Assembly (NCBI RefSeq): GCF_000620625.1
Contig: NZ_JIAW01000013.1
Location: 124,001 to 188,000 of the forward strand
Direction of reading: 5' to 3'
DNA: 64,000 bases
Origin: Mycobacterium sp. URHB0044
GTDB taxonomy: Bacteria > Actinomycetota > Actinomycetes > Mycobacteriales > Mycobacteriaceae
The notes beneath the pieces are model-generated. The model had not been told where the DNA came from. It did no database searches and saw only the letters and a list, made by a program, of their open reading frames with translations. The translations under genes were made by a program, and so were the position numbers. This document shows, one piece after another, positions 23,536 through 32,065 of this stretch; the stretch's first letter is position 1, and each line of letters begins with the position of its first letter.

Positions 23536-25428
23536 GTGAGAATCGACAGGGTGACCGCCGTACTGCCGCGCGCCTCGACGCCCGGCCTTCCCTCCGACTC
23601 GACGACCACGGCGCGCACCCGATTCGACGCGCGCGAGCGGATCGCGTTCGGCGTGCTGTTGGTGGTCACCGCGGCGCTCTACCTGTGGAACCTGTCCGCC
23701 AGCGGGTGGGCCAACGCCTTCTATTCCGCCGCCGCGCAGGCGGGCGGGCAGAACTGGACGGCGATGCTGTTCGGGTCCAGCGATGCGAGCAACGCGATCA
23801 CCGTCGACAAGACGCCCGCCGCACTCTGGGTGATGGACCTGTCGGTGCGGCTGTTCGGGCTCAACTCGTGGAGCGTGCTGGTGCCGCAGGCGCTGGAGGG
23901 CGTGGCCGCGGTGGCGCTGCTCTATGCGGCTGTGCGCCGCGCCTCCGGTCCAGGAGCCGCGCTGCTGGCCGGCGCGGTGTTCGCGTTGACGCCCGTGGCG
24001 GCGTTGATGTTTCGCTTCAACAACCCCGACGCACTGCTGGTGCTGATGCTCGTCGCCGGTGCGTACTGCGTGCAGCGGGGCTGTGAGCGCGACGCCAGCC
24101 GCTGGTGGCTGGTCGGCGCCGGAGCCGCGGTGGGCATCGGCTTCCTGGCCAAGATGCTGCAGGCGTTCCTCGTGCTGCCCGGCTTCGGGGCGGCGTACCT
24201 GATCGCGGCTGCCGTGCCCCTGCGGACCCGGCTGCTACGGCTGGCTGGCGGCCTGGCGGCGCTGATCGTCTCCGGCGGTTGGTACCTGCTACTGGTCGAG
24301 CTGTGGCCTGCGTCGTCGCGGCCCTACGTGGGCGGCTCGCAGAACGACAGCATCGTCGAGCTTGCCTTGGGCTACAACGGCTTCGGCCGCCTCACCGGCA
24401 ACGAGACCGGCGGCCTCGGCAACATGAACTTCGACGTGGGCTGGGGGCGTCTGCTCGGCAGTGGCATGGGGTCCTACATCGCCTGGCTGCTACCTGCTGC
24501 GGTGGTGTGCCTGGTCGCCGGTCTGCTCCTGACCCGTCGGGCGCCGCGGACCGATCCGCGGCGCGCAGCACTGATCCTGTGGGGCGGCTGGCTGGTCGTC
24601 ACGGCAGTGGTATTCAGCTTCGCCAATGGCATCGTGCATTCCTACTACACCGTCGCGCTCGCGCCCGCCATCGCCGCGCTGATGGGAATCGGCGCAACGC
24701 TGTTGTGGCGCAACCGGTCCGATGTCCGGTCAGCCACGGCGATGTCGTCCACCGTGATCGTCACCGTCGTGCTCGCCGCCGTTCTGATGACCCGGCACGG
24801 AGACTGGCTGAACTGGTTGCGCCTCGGCCTGGCGGTCGGGGGAGTGGCTGTTGCGGTGCTGCTGCTGATCGTCGGTCGGCTTCCGCGGCGGCTGGCCGTG
24901 ACCGCCGGCGGACTGGCCGTCGCGGCGTGCCTGGCCGCGCCGACGGCCTACACGCTGGCGACCGTCGCCACGCCGCACACTGGCGCCCTGCCGTCCGTCG
25001 GTCCGGCGAAGGGGCCGGGTGGATTCGGCGGCATGGGCGGCGGGCTGCTCGATTCGCCAGAACCGGGAGCAAGCCTCACGGCGCTGCTCGCGGCCGACGC
25101 GCAGCGCTACGCGTGGACGGCTGCCGTCGTCGGATCCAACAACGCCGCCGGTTACCAATTGGCCAGCGGCGCACCGGTAATGGCGGTCGGGGGATTCAAC
25201 GGGACCGATCCGTCACCGACCCTCGAACAGTTCCAGGCCGACGTTGCCGCCGGTCGAATCCACTACTTCGTCCGCGGCCGGATGATGTTCGGTGGTTTCG
25301 GGGGTCACACCAACGGCGGCAGCCGCGAAGCCGCTGACATCGGCGAATGGGTGGAGAGTCACTACACCGCGGTGACCGTCGACGGCACGGTCGTCTACGA
25401 CCTCACCGCGGCACCGCAGAACTCATAG
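23536..25428 (+). CDS. GT39-family membrane glycosyltransferase (ArnT/YkcB-like)
   Basis: 630 residues from GTG 23536 (GTG 23551 is an alternative). N-terminal catalytic region 'NLSASGWANAFYSAAAQA' followed by 'NAITVDKTPAALWVMDLS', matching the first outside loop of polyprenol-phosphate-sugar transferases, then about eleven more hydrophobic helices. A Gly-rich linker ('GPGGFGGMGGG') precedes an outside C-terminal domain ending 'TVVYDLTAAPQ'. Eight bases after the kinase stop, so probably co-transcribed. The paralogue at 26799 shares every motif. Sugar and acceptor unknown; likely moves sugar from a lipid carrier to an envelope target. Confidence 0.85.
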   Translation: MRIDRVTAVLPRASTPGLPSDSTTTARTRFDARERIAFGVLLVVTAALYLWNLSASGWANAFYSAAAQAGGQNWTAMLFGSSDASNAITVDKTPAALWVMDLSVRLFGLNSWSVLVPQALEGVAAVALLYAAVRRASGPGAALLAGAVFALTPVAALMFRFNNPDALLVLMLVAGAYCVQRGCERDASRWWLVGAGAAVGIGFLAKMLQAFLVLPGFGAAYLIAAAVPLRTRLLRLAGGLAALIVSGGWYLLLVELWPASSRPYVGGSQNDSIVELALGYNGFGRLTGNETGGLGNMNFDVGWGRLLGSGMGSYIAWLLPAAVVCLVAGLLLTRRAPRTDPRRAALILWGGWLVVTAVVFSFANGIVHSYYTVALAPAIAALMGIGATLLWRNRSDVRSATAMSSTVIVTVVLAAVLMTRHGDWLNWLRLGLAVGGVAVAVLLLIVGRLPRRLAVTAGGLAVAACLAAPTAYTLATVATPHTGALPSVGPAKGPGGFGGMGGGLLDSPEPGASLTALLAADAQRYAWTAAVVGSNNAAGYQLASGAPVMAVGGFNGTDPSPTLEQFQADVAAGRIHYFVRGRMMFGGFGGHTNGGSREAADIGEWVESHYTAVTVDGTVVYDLTAAPQNS

Positions 25429-25475
25429 CCGGCACATAGCTCTTGCCAACTACCACCACAACGGACCACTCGACC

Positions 25476-26765
25476 ATGGATCTCATGACAGACACGGTCC
25501 TCTCCGAAGCACCTTCCGACGCCTTCGTGCCCACGGATCGGGCGCGCCGCTTCGAGTCCCGGCCCAACGCGGCGCGAGCCGCCGCCGCGCTCGGCGTGCC
25601 GGTGCTCGACGTGGTGGTCCCCGTGTACAACGAGGAAGCGGCCCTGGCCGGCTCGGTGCACCGGCTGCATCGCTATCTGCGGGACACGTTTCCGTACCCG
25701 GTGCGCATCACCATCGCGGACAACGCCAGCGTCGACGACACCCCCGGCATCGCCGCGCAGCTCGCCGACGAGCTCCCCGACGTCCGGGTGGTGCGTCTGG
25801 AGCAGAAGGGACGCGGTCGCGCGTTGCACCAGGTGTGGTCGGACTCCGATGCCGCCGTACTGGCCTACATGGACGTCGACCTGTCCACCGACCTCGCTGC
25901 GCTCGCGCCGCTGGTGGCGCCGTTGATCTCCGGCCACTCCGACCTCGCGATCGGAACCCGGTTGAGCCGGGGTTCGCGCGTCGTACGTGGTGCCAAGCGG
26001 GAGATCATCTCGCGCTGCTACAACCTGATCCTGCGCTCGACGCTGGCCGCGCGGTTCTCCGACGCCCAGTGCGGCTTCAAGGCCATCCGCGCCGACGTCG
26101 CCCGCGAACTGCTGCCGCATGTCGCCGACACGGGATGGTTCTTCGACACCGAGCTGTTGGTGCTCGCCGAACGCAGCGGGCTGCGCATCCACGAAGTGCC
26201 GGTCGACTGGGTCGACGACCCCGACAGTCGGGTGGACATCGTCGCAACCGCAGCCGCCGACCTGAAAGGGGTGGGTCGCTTGCTCCGCGGCTTTGCCAGT
26301 GGCTCCATCCCCGTGAATGCGATTGCCGCCCAGCTCGGTTCGTCGCGCCAGTCGGCGGCGCCGAATTCGTTGTTCCGCCAGGTGGTCAGGTTCGGCGCTG
26401 TCGGCATCGCGTCGACGGTGGCTTATCTGGTGCTGTTCATCCTGCTGCACGGTTGGATCGGCGCCCAGGCGGCGAACCTGGTGGCGTTGTTGCTCACCGC
26501 AATTGGCAACACCGCGGTCAACCGCCGGTTCACCTTCGGCGTGGCGGGCCGCGGCAAGGCTGCGCGCCACCACGTGGAGGGTCTCATCGTGTTCGCCATC
26601 GCCCTGGCCATCACCAGCGGTGCGCTGGCCGGACTGCACGGCATCGTCGAACAGCCCCACCGAATGCTCGAGATCACCGTCTTGGTGCTGGCGAACCTGG
26701 TCGCCACCGCCGTCCGCTTCGTCCTGTTGCGCGGCTGGGTTTTTCACCCACGCCGAGCGCGCTAA
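25476..26765 (+). CDS. GT2 polyprenol-phosphate glycosyltransferase fused to GtrA membrane domain
   Basis: 429 residues from ATG 25476; TTG 25443 and ATG 25485 are other starts and no ribosome site decides. GT2 domain: 'VVVPVYNEEAALAGSV', 'IADNASVDDTP', DxD-type 'MDVDLSTD', 'QCGFKAIR' and 'FFDTELLVLAE', as in dolichyl/polyprenyl-phosphate sugar synthases. From about residue 305 come four helices of a GtrA domain ('FGAVGIASTVAYLVLF', 'TAIGNTAVNRRFTF'). Such an enzyme would make the lipid-linked sugar and help it cross the membrane for the flanking GT39 enzymes. Confidence 0.88.
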   Translation: MDLMTDTVLSEAPSDAFVPTDRARRFESRPNAARAAAALGVPVLDVVVPVYNEEAALAGSVHRLHRYLRDTFPYPVRITIADNASVDDTPGIAAQLADELPDVRVVRLEQKGRGRALHQVWSDSDAAVLAYMDVDLSTDLAALAPLVAPLISGHSDLAIGTRLSRGSRVVRGAKREIISRCYNLILRSTLAARFSDAQCGFKAIRADVARELLPHVADTGWFFDTELLVLAERSGLRIHEVPVDWVDDPDSRVDIVATAAADLKGVGRLLRGFASGSIPVNAIAAQLGSSRQSAAPNSLFRQVVRFGAVGIASTVAYLVLFILLHGWIGAQAANLVALLLTAIGNTAVNRRFTFGVAGRGKAARHHVEGLIVFAIALAITSGALAGLHGIVEQPHRMLEITVLVLANLVATAVRFVLLRGWVFHPRRAR

Positions 26766-26798
26766 CCACCCTCAACCCCACCGAACTCGAGGATCCCG

Positions 26799-28694
26799 AT
26801 GACCACCATCACCGAAGCCGTCCGGCCGGACGTCAACGCCGACCCGGCGACGCCCGCGGACCCGCGATGGGCCAGACCAGGCCTCTTCGCACTGCTGGCC
26901 GCCACCGCCGTGCTGTATCTGTGGGGCCTCGGCTCCTCGGGCTGGGCCAACAGCTACTACGCCGCCGCCGCGCAGGCAGGCACCCAGGACTGGAAGGCCT
27001 GGCTGTTCGGCTCGCTGGACGCAGGCAACGCCATCACGGTCGACAAGCCGCCCGCTGCGATGTGGGTAATGGCATTGTCCGGCAGGCTGTTCGGGTTCAA
27101 CGCGTTCACCATGCTGCTGCCCCAAGCGCTGATGGGAGTGGCCGCCGTGGCGGTGCTCTACGTCACCGTGAAGCGGTTCAGCGGCCCCGGTGCCGGCCTG
27201 ATCGCGGGCGCCGTGCTGGCCCTGACGCCTGTGGCCGTGCTGATGTTCCGGTACAACAACCCCGACGCGCTGCTCGTTCTGCTGCTCCTCGTGGCGGCGT
27301 ACTGCACGGTGCGCGCCATCGAGAACGGCAGCTACCGCTGGATGGCGCTCACCGGCGTCGTCGTCGGGTTCGCGTTCCTGACCAAGATGCTGCAGGCCTT
27401 CCTGCCGGTTCCCGCCTTCGCGCTCGCCTTCCTGATCGCCGCTCCCACGTCGATGTGGAAGCGGTTGGGCGCGCTGTTGGTGGGAGGTGTCGCCATCATC
27501 GTCTCGGCCGGTTGGTACGTCGCGTTGGTCAGCCTGTGGCCCGCGGATTCCCGGCCGTACATCGCCGGTTCCACCGACAACAGCCTGCTGCAGCTGGCGT
27601 TGGGATACAACGGACTCGAGCGCATCACCGGTGGTGGTGGCTCGCCCGGCGGTGGCGGTCCTAGTGGCGGTCCGGGTGGAGCCAACGTGTTCTTCGGTGG
27701 CGTACCCGGCATCACGCGGATGTTCGGCCCATCGTTCGGCGCAGAGGTGTCCTGGCTGCTGCCGGCGGCGCTCATCGGGCTGGCAGCAGGCCTGTGGTTG
27801 ACGTGGCGGTCGCCACGCACGGGTCGGGTGCGCGCCAGCCTGCTGCTGTGGGGTACTTGGCTGCTGGTGACGGCCGTGGTCTTCAGCTTCATGGACGGCA
27901 CCGTGCACCCGTACTACACCGTCGCTCTTGCACCGGCGGTAGCCGCCCTCGTCGGCATCTCGGTGACAGAACTGCTGCGCCGCAAGGACTCCTGGCAAGC
28001 CCGCCTGACACTGGCGGTCATGCTGACAGCCTCCGGGGTGTGGGCGTTCGTCCTGTTGGGTCGGACGCCGGACTGGTGGCCGGCACTGCGCTGGGTCGTG
28101 CTCGTCGGCTCGATCCTGGTGGCCGCCGTGTTCGCAGTCGGTACCCGGCGGCTGGGCCGGGCAACCGCAGTGGTCGCCGTCGCTGCCGCGATCCTCGGGC
28201 TCGCCGGGAGCACCTCCTATGCGCTGTACAACGCGACGCAGTCACACAGCGGGCCCGGCACCATGTCCGGCCCCGTGAAGGCGGACGTCTTCGGCGGCCC
28301 CGGAAAGTCGGACGGCCCCGATGCCAAGGGCCAGGGCGGCCCGTTCGGCCGGAATGCCGACAACGCCGCGCTGGAGGCCATGGTGAAGGACGCCGACAAC
28401 CGTTGGGCGGCAGCGTCGGTCGGCTCGTTCACGGTGAGTGATCTGGAACTCAAGACCGGAGCGTCGTTGATGGCGATCGGTGGATTCACCGGCGGTGACC
28501 CGTCGCCCACCCTGGCCCAGTTCCAGCAGTACGTCACCGATGGCCAGGTGCGGTACTTCATCGACGGCGAACGCGGCGGACCGATGGGTCACCGCGAGGG
28601 TGCGGCCAGCGACATCACGACGTGGGTCGAGCAACACTTCACCAAGACCGACGTCGGCGGCACGACCGTCTATGACCTGCAGGCGCCGGCGTGA
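26799..28694 (+). CDS. GT39-family membrane glycosyltransferase, second paralogue
   Basis: 631 residues, ATG at 26799, with GAGG at 26788-26791. Same plan as the enzyme at 23536: 'LGSSGWANSYYAAAAQA', 'NAITVDKPPAAMWVM', 'FRYNNPDALLVLL', 'FLTKMLQAFLPV', and an outside C-terminal domain with 'ATGGFTGGDPSPTLAQF'-like wording ('IGGFTGGDPSPTLAQF') ending 'TTVYDLQAPA'. A Gly/Ser/Pro-rich loop sits near residue 280. Differences between the two are spread throughout, so this is an old duplication. Last gene of the envelope cluster before the carbonic anhydrase. Confidence 0.85.
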   Translation: MTTITEAVRPDVNADPATPADPRWARPGLFALLAATAVLYLWGLGSSGWANSYYAAAAQAGTQDWKAWLFGSLDAGNAITVDKPPAAMWVMALSGRLFGFNAFTMLLPQALMGVAAVAVLYVTVKRFSGPGAGLIAGAVLALTPVAVLMFRYNNPDALLVLLLLVAAYCTVRAIENGSYRWMALTGVVVGFAFLTKMLQAFLPVPAFALAFLIAAPTSMWKRLGALLVGGVAIIVSAGWYVALVSLWPADSRPYIAGSTDNSLLQLALGYNGLERITGGGGSPGGGGPSGGPGGANVFFGGVPGITRMFGPSFGAEVSWLLPAALIGLAAGLWLTWRSPRTGRVRASLLLWGTWLLVTAVVFSFMDGTVHPYYTVALAPAVAALVGISVTELLRRKDSWQARLTLAVMLTASGVWAFVLLGRTPDWWPALRWVVLVGSILVAAVFAVGTRRLGRATAVVAVAAAILGLAGSTSYALYNATQSHSGPGTMSGPVKADVFGGPGKSDGPDAKGQGGPFGRNADNAALEAMVKDADNRWAAASVGSFTVSDLELKTGASLMAIGGFTGGDPSPTLAQFQQYVTDGQVRYFIDGERGGPMGHREGAASDITTWVEQHFTKTDVGGTTVYDLQAPA

Positions 28695-28789
28695 TGGTTG
28701 GAATCTGCCCGATTCTCTCCATGGGAGACGGGGTAGCCGCGCAGTAGCGTCAACCGTCGACGTCTGCCCGCCCACGCCAGGAGGTCCAC

Positions 28790-29281
28790 GTGTCCGTGAC
28801 CGACGAGTACCTCAAGAACAACGAGGCGTACGCCGCCCAGTTCTCAGGTCCGCTGCCGCTTCCGCCGAGCAAGCACGTCGCGGTGGTCGCATGCATGGAC
28901 GCCAGGCTGGACGTCTACCGGATCCTCGGGCTGGCAGACGGCGAGGCCCACGTCATCCGCAACGCAGGCGGTGTGGTGACCGACGACGAAATCCGGTCGC
29001 TGGCGATCAGCCAGCGGCTGCTCGGCACCAAGGAGATCATCCTCATCCACCACACCGACTGCGGGATGCTGACCTTCACCGACGACGACTTCAAGCGCGC
29101 GATTCAGGACGAGACCGGCCTCAAGCCGGAGTGGGCGGCCGAGGCCTTCCCCGACGTCGAGGAAGACGTGCGTCAGTCGTTGCGCCGCATCGAGGCAAGT
29201 CCCTTCGTGACCAAGCACGAGTCCTTGCGCGGCTTCGTCTTCGACGTTGCCACCGGCAAGCTCAACGAGGTCACGCTGTAG
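28790..29281 (+). CDS. Beta-carbonic anhydrase, Rv1284-like
   Basis: 163 residues, GTG at 28790 behind a strong AGGAGGT (28780-28786). Zinc ligands and the Asp/Arg dyad are plain: C35-x-D37-x-R39 in 'ACMDARLD' and H88-x2-C91 in 'HHTDCGM'. Same length as the M. tuberculosis protein Rv1284. Interconverts CO2 and bicarbonate in the cytoplasm. In M. tuberculosis it lies next to cysD; here 14.6 kb of other genes lie between them. Its neighbour on the right is the convergent sulfonate permease. Confidence 0.92.
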   Translation: MSVTDEYLKNNEAYAAQFSGPLPLPPSKHVAVVACMDARLDVYRILGLADGEAHVIRNAGGVVTDDEIRSLAISQRLLGTKEIILIHHTDCGMLTFTDDDFKRAIQDETGLKPEWAAEAFPDVEEDVRQSLRRIEASPFVTKHESLRGFVFDVATGKLNEVTL

Positions 29282-29299
29282 TCATTTTGGGCGAGCGCC

Positions 29300-30160
29300 C
29301 TAACCCGCTGTGGTCCGCCACCGCGACAGCCGGTTCTCGACGAACACCAGCACGCCGTTGAAGACGAGCCCGACCAACGCGATCGCGACGATGCCGGCAT
29401 ACATGTTGGGAATCTGGAAGTTCAACTGCGAAGCCGTGATCAGGTAACCCAATCCCGCCTTGGCGCCGACCATCTCGGCGGCGATCAGCACCAGGATCGA
29501 CGAGGCCGCCGCCATCCGGAGACCGGTGAAGATCGTCGGTACCGCGGCGGGCAGGATCACCTTCTGGAACAGCCGGATCGGTGGAAGCCCCAGTGACTGG
29601 GCAGATTTGATCAGTAGCGGGTCGACGGTGCGCACGCCTGAGATCGTGTTCAACAGGATCGGGAAGGTCGACGCGTACACCACCAGCGCGACCTTCGAGG
29701 TCTCGCCGATCCCGAGGATGAGGATGAACACGGGCAGCAATGCCAGTGCCGCGGTGTTGCGGAACAGCTCAAGGATGGGGTTGAGGAAGTCCGCGACCGG
29801 TCGGTACCACGCGATCGCCACACCGAGGGGAATCGCGACCACGACGGCGATGGCGAAGCCGGACAGTGCCCGGGACAGGCTCGTCGACACGTGTTCGGCG
29901 AGTTGACCGTTGGCGATCAGCGTGAAGAACGTCTCCGCCACCTCGCTGAACGGGGGCAGGAACACCTTGTCCACCAGTCCGGTTCGTGGCGCGATCTCCC
30001 ACAGCGCCAGGAACGCGACGATGGCGATGGCGGGTTTGACGACGCGCCACGCCACCGTGGCCACCCGCCTGCGGATCGATGGTTCCGCGGCGGCGGACGT
30101 GGAGGGGGCGGTGGTCGGTGCCGGTGGCGTCGTGGCGGGGACGGCGATGGCGCTAGACAT
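29300..30160 (-). CDS. ABC permease for sulfonate/taurine-type substrates (SsuC/TauC family)
   Basis: 286 residues; ATG 30160 overlaps the ATPase stop by 8 bp. Thr/Pro/Ala-rich N-terminus, then six helices beginning 'KPAIAIVAFLALWEIAP'. BPD_transp_1 motifs: 'LLIKSAQSLGLPPIRLF' is the EAA coupling loop, and 'GLGYLITASQLNFQIPNMYAGIVAI' type wording ('AGLGYLITASQ') marks the SsuC/TauC/nitrate branch. Last gene of the dioxygenase-binding protein-ATPase-permease operon. Substrate is inferred from neighbours only. Confidence 0.88.
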   Translation of the reverse strand: MSSAIAVPATTPPAPTTAPSTSAAAEPSIRRRVATVAWRVVKPAIAIVAFLALWEIAPRTGLVDKVFLPPFSEVAETFFTLIANGQLAEHVSTSLSRALSGFAIAVVVAIPLGVAIAWYRPVADFLNPILELFRNTAALALLPVFILILGIGETSKVALVVYASTFPILLNTISGVRTVDPLLIKSAQSLGLPPIRLFQKVILPAAVPTIFTGLRMAAASSILVLIAAEMVGAKAGLGYLITASQLNFQIPNMYAGIVAIALVGLVFNGVLVFVENRLSRWRTTAG

Positions 30161-30980
30161 GCTGTACCTCTTCGGTCGTCGAAAGCTGGAGCTCCTCGGA
30201 ACGCGCGCGCTCGACCTCGTCGTGCAGCAGCGTCCAGATGTGGTGGCGCAGCGCGCGGAAGCCGGCATCCGAGCGCACGTCCTCGGTGCTGCGGTCGATG
30301 TTCACCTCGACCACCCGCTTGATTCGTCCCGGTCGCGAGGTGAGCACCGCCACGCGCTGACCGAGATAGATTGCCTCGTCGATGCCGTGAGTGATGAACA
30401 GAATCGTCTTGCCCGTCGCTTCCCAGATGCGCAACAGCTCATCCTGCAGCGATTCCCTGGTCTGCGCGTCGAGCGCGGCAAACGGCTCGTCCATCAGCAG
30501 CACTTCGGGGTCGAACGCGAGGCTGCGGGCGATGGCCACGCGCTGCTTCATGCCGCCCGACAGTTCGTGCGGGTAACGGTCGGCGAAGCCCTGCAGGCCG
30601 ACCAACTCGAGGTAGTGCTCGGCGCGGACGCGACGTTCGGTGGCGGGTAGTCCCTTGGCCTCGAGCCCGAACTCGATGTTCTTGCGTGCGGTGCGCCAGG
30701 GGAGCAGCGCGTACTGCTGGAACACGATTCCCCTGTCCAGCCCGGGCCCGGTGATGGGCCGGCCGTCCAGCAGGATCTGGCCTGCCGTCGGTGTGGTTAG
30801 GCCGCCGAGCAGGTCGAGCAGCGTCGACTTGCCACATCCGCTCGGCCCGACCAGCACGAGGAACTCGCCATCGGCGACGTCGATGGATATGCCGTCGACG
30901 GCGGTGAAGCCCGCCTTCTGTCCCCGGATGGGGAACTGCTTGGTGACGTTGTCGAGTCGGAGCTTCGGTGGTGTGGTCAT
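30153..30980 (-). CDS. ABC ATPase for sulfonate/taurine-type importer (SsuB/TauB family)
   Basis: 275 residues, ATG in the ATGA overlap with the binding-protein stop. Walker A 'GPSGCGKST', Q-loop 'VFQQYALLPWRT', signature 'LSGGMKQR', Walker B 'VLLMDEPFAALD' and switch 'FITHGIDEA' are intact. 'RGIVFQQYALLPW' and 'LTSRPGRI' are typical of the TauB/SsuB/NrtD branch. The acidic C-terminal tail 'STTEEVQH' is extra. Energises the permease encoded next. Confidence 0.9.
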   Translation of the reverse strand: MTTPPKLRLDNVTKQFPIRGQKAGFTAVDGISIDVADGEFLVLVGPSGCGKSTLLDLLGGLTTPTAGQILLDGRPITGPGLDRGIVFQQYALLPWRTARKNIEFGLEAKGLPATERRVRAEHYLELVGLQGFADRYPHELSGGMKQRVAIARSLAFDPEVLLMDEPFAALDAQTRESLQDELLRIWEATGKTILFITHGIDEAIYLGQRVAVLTSRPGRIKRVVEVNIDRSTEDVRSDAGFRALRHHIWTLLHDEVERARSEELQLSTTEEVQHV

Positions 30981-32065
30981 TTCGCTGCCAGTGACTTTCC
31001 GTCGGGACCGCTGGCCTCGGGGTAGGTGCCGTTGGCGTATGGGTTGAACTCGTTGGTGTACAGATCTCTTGCGGTCAGCTGACCCTGCTTCAGCTCGCCG
31101 TTGCGTACCAGCCAGTCGATCCAGGTCTGCAGTTCACGCTCGGCGATCACCCCGCCGGCGACCGGAATGCCCGAGCTCCGCCAATACTCGATCGACTGGT
31201 GATCTTCGTTGCGCTTGCGGTTGTCGATGATCTGGCGGAACTTGGCGACTACCTCATCGCGGGGAGTCACCTGTGTCCAGCGGATCGCCCTCGCCGTGCC
31301 CTGCACGAAATCCGCTGCGGCGTCCTTATTTTCGGCCACGAACTGCTTGCGCATCACGTACGTGCCGTAGCTGAAGGCGCCGAACAGCGCCTTGTCGGTG
31401 AACAGCGGCCGGATGCCGCCGCGTTCCTGGGCCGTCTCGCGATAGATCCCGTTGAGTGCGGCGACGTCGATCTGTCCGGCCCGCAGCGCCTGTTCGGTGT
31501 TCACCGGCGGCACCACGGTCAGGCTGACGGTCTTGATCTCGTCGGCGGACAGCCCCTCCTTGGCCAGCCATTCCCTGGTGAGGAATTCGTGGTGGGCGCC
31601 AAGCGTGTTCATGCCCACCTTCTTGCCGATGAGGTCACGGGCACTGCGAATGGGGCTGCCGTCCAACACGTAGTACCCGGTGTATTCGCCGTCGTCGGCA
31701 CCGTACGAACTGATCACCGACGTGATCGGGGCGCCTGCCGCGTTGAGCTTGACGACGGCGCCGTTGAAGGCGGAGCCGAAGTCGGTGTCGCCGGTCGCGG
31801 CCGACTGAATGTCCTGTGGCCCGCTGGTGGTGTCACCCACCCATTCCAGCTTGACCTTGCTGAAATAGCCAAGGTCCTCGGCGAGTTCGGGGAAGGTGAC
31901 CTCGCCGGTGCTGCCCTGATAGCGCAACACCGTTCTCCCGTCGGCGGTTTGGGTACCCTCTCCCGACGACCCGCACGCGGTCGCGCACATGGCGAGCAGA
32001 GCGGTGATCGCGCCGAGCACCGTCAATCGCCGTGACGCGCGGCGAGCCTTCGGAGGTGACGTCAT
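30977..32065 (-). CDS. Sulfonate/taurine-type substrate-binding lipoprotein, copy 1
   Basis: 362 residues from ATG 32065, inside the ATGA overlap with the dioxygenase stop; the frame is open further upstream only as a shadow. Signal peptide with lipobox-like 'CATAC' (Cys31). Periplasmic-binding fold of the NMT1/SsuA type: 'VLRYQGSTGEVTFPELAE', 'SGPQDIQSAATGDTD', 'GKKVGMNTLGAHHEFL', 'VVPPVNTEQALRAGQID'. C-terminal 'NPYANGTYPEASGPDG' is shared with copy 2 at 33816, which it resembles along its whole length. It probably captures the organosulfur ligand for the ABC importer. Confidence 0.88.
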   Translation of the reverse strand: MTSPPKARRASRRLTVLGAITALLAMCATACGSSGEGTQTADGRTVLRYQGSTGEVTFPELAEDLGYFSKVKLEWVGDTTSGPQDIQSAATGDTDFGSAFNGAVVKLNAAGAPITSVISSYGADDGEYTGYYVLDGSPIRSARDLIGKKVGMNTLGAHHEFLTREWLAKEGLSADEIKTVSLTVVPPVNTEQALRAGQIDVAALNGIYRETAQERGGIRPLFTDKALFGAFSYGTYVMRKQFVAENKDAAADFVQGTARAIRWTQVTPRDEVVAKFRQIIDNRKRNEDHQSIEYWRSSGIPVAGGVIAERELQTWIDWLVRNGELKQGQLTARDLYTNEFNPYANGTYPEASGPDGKSLAAK

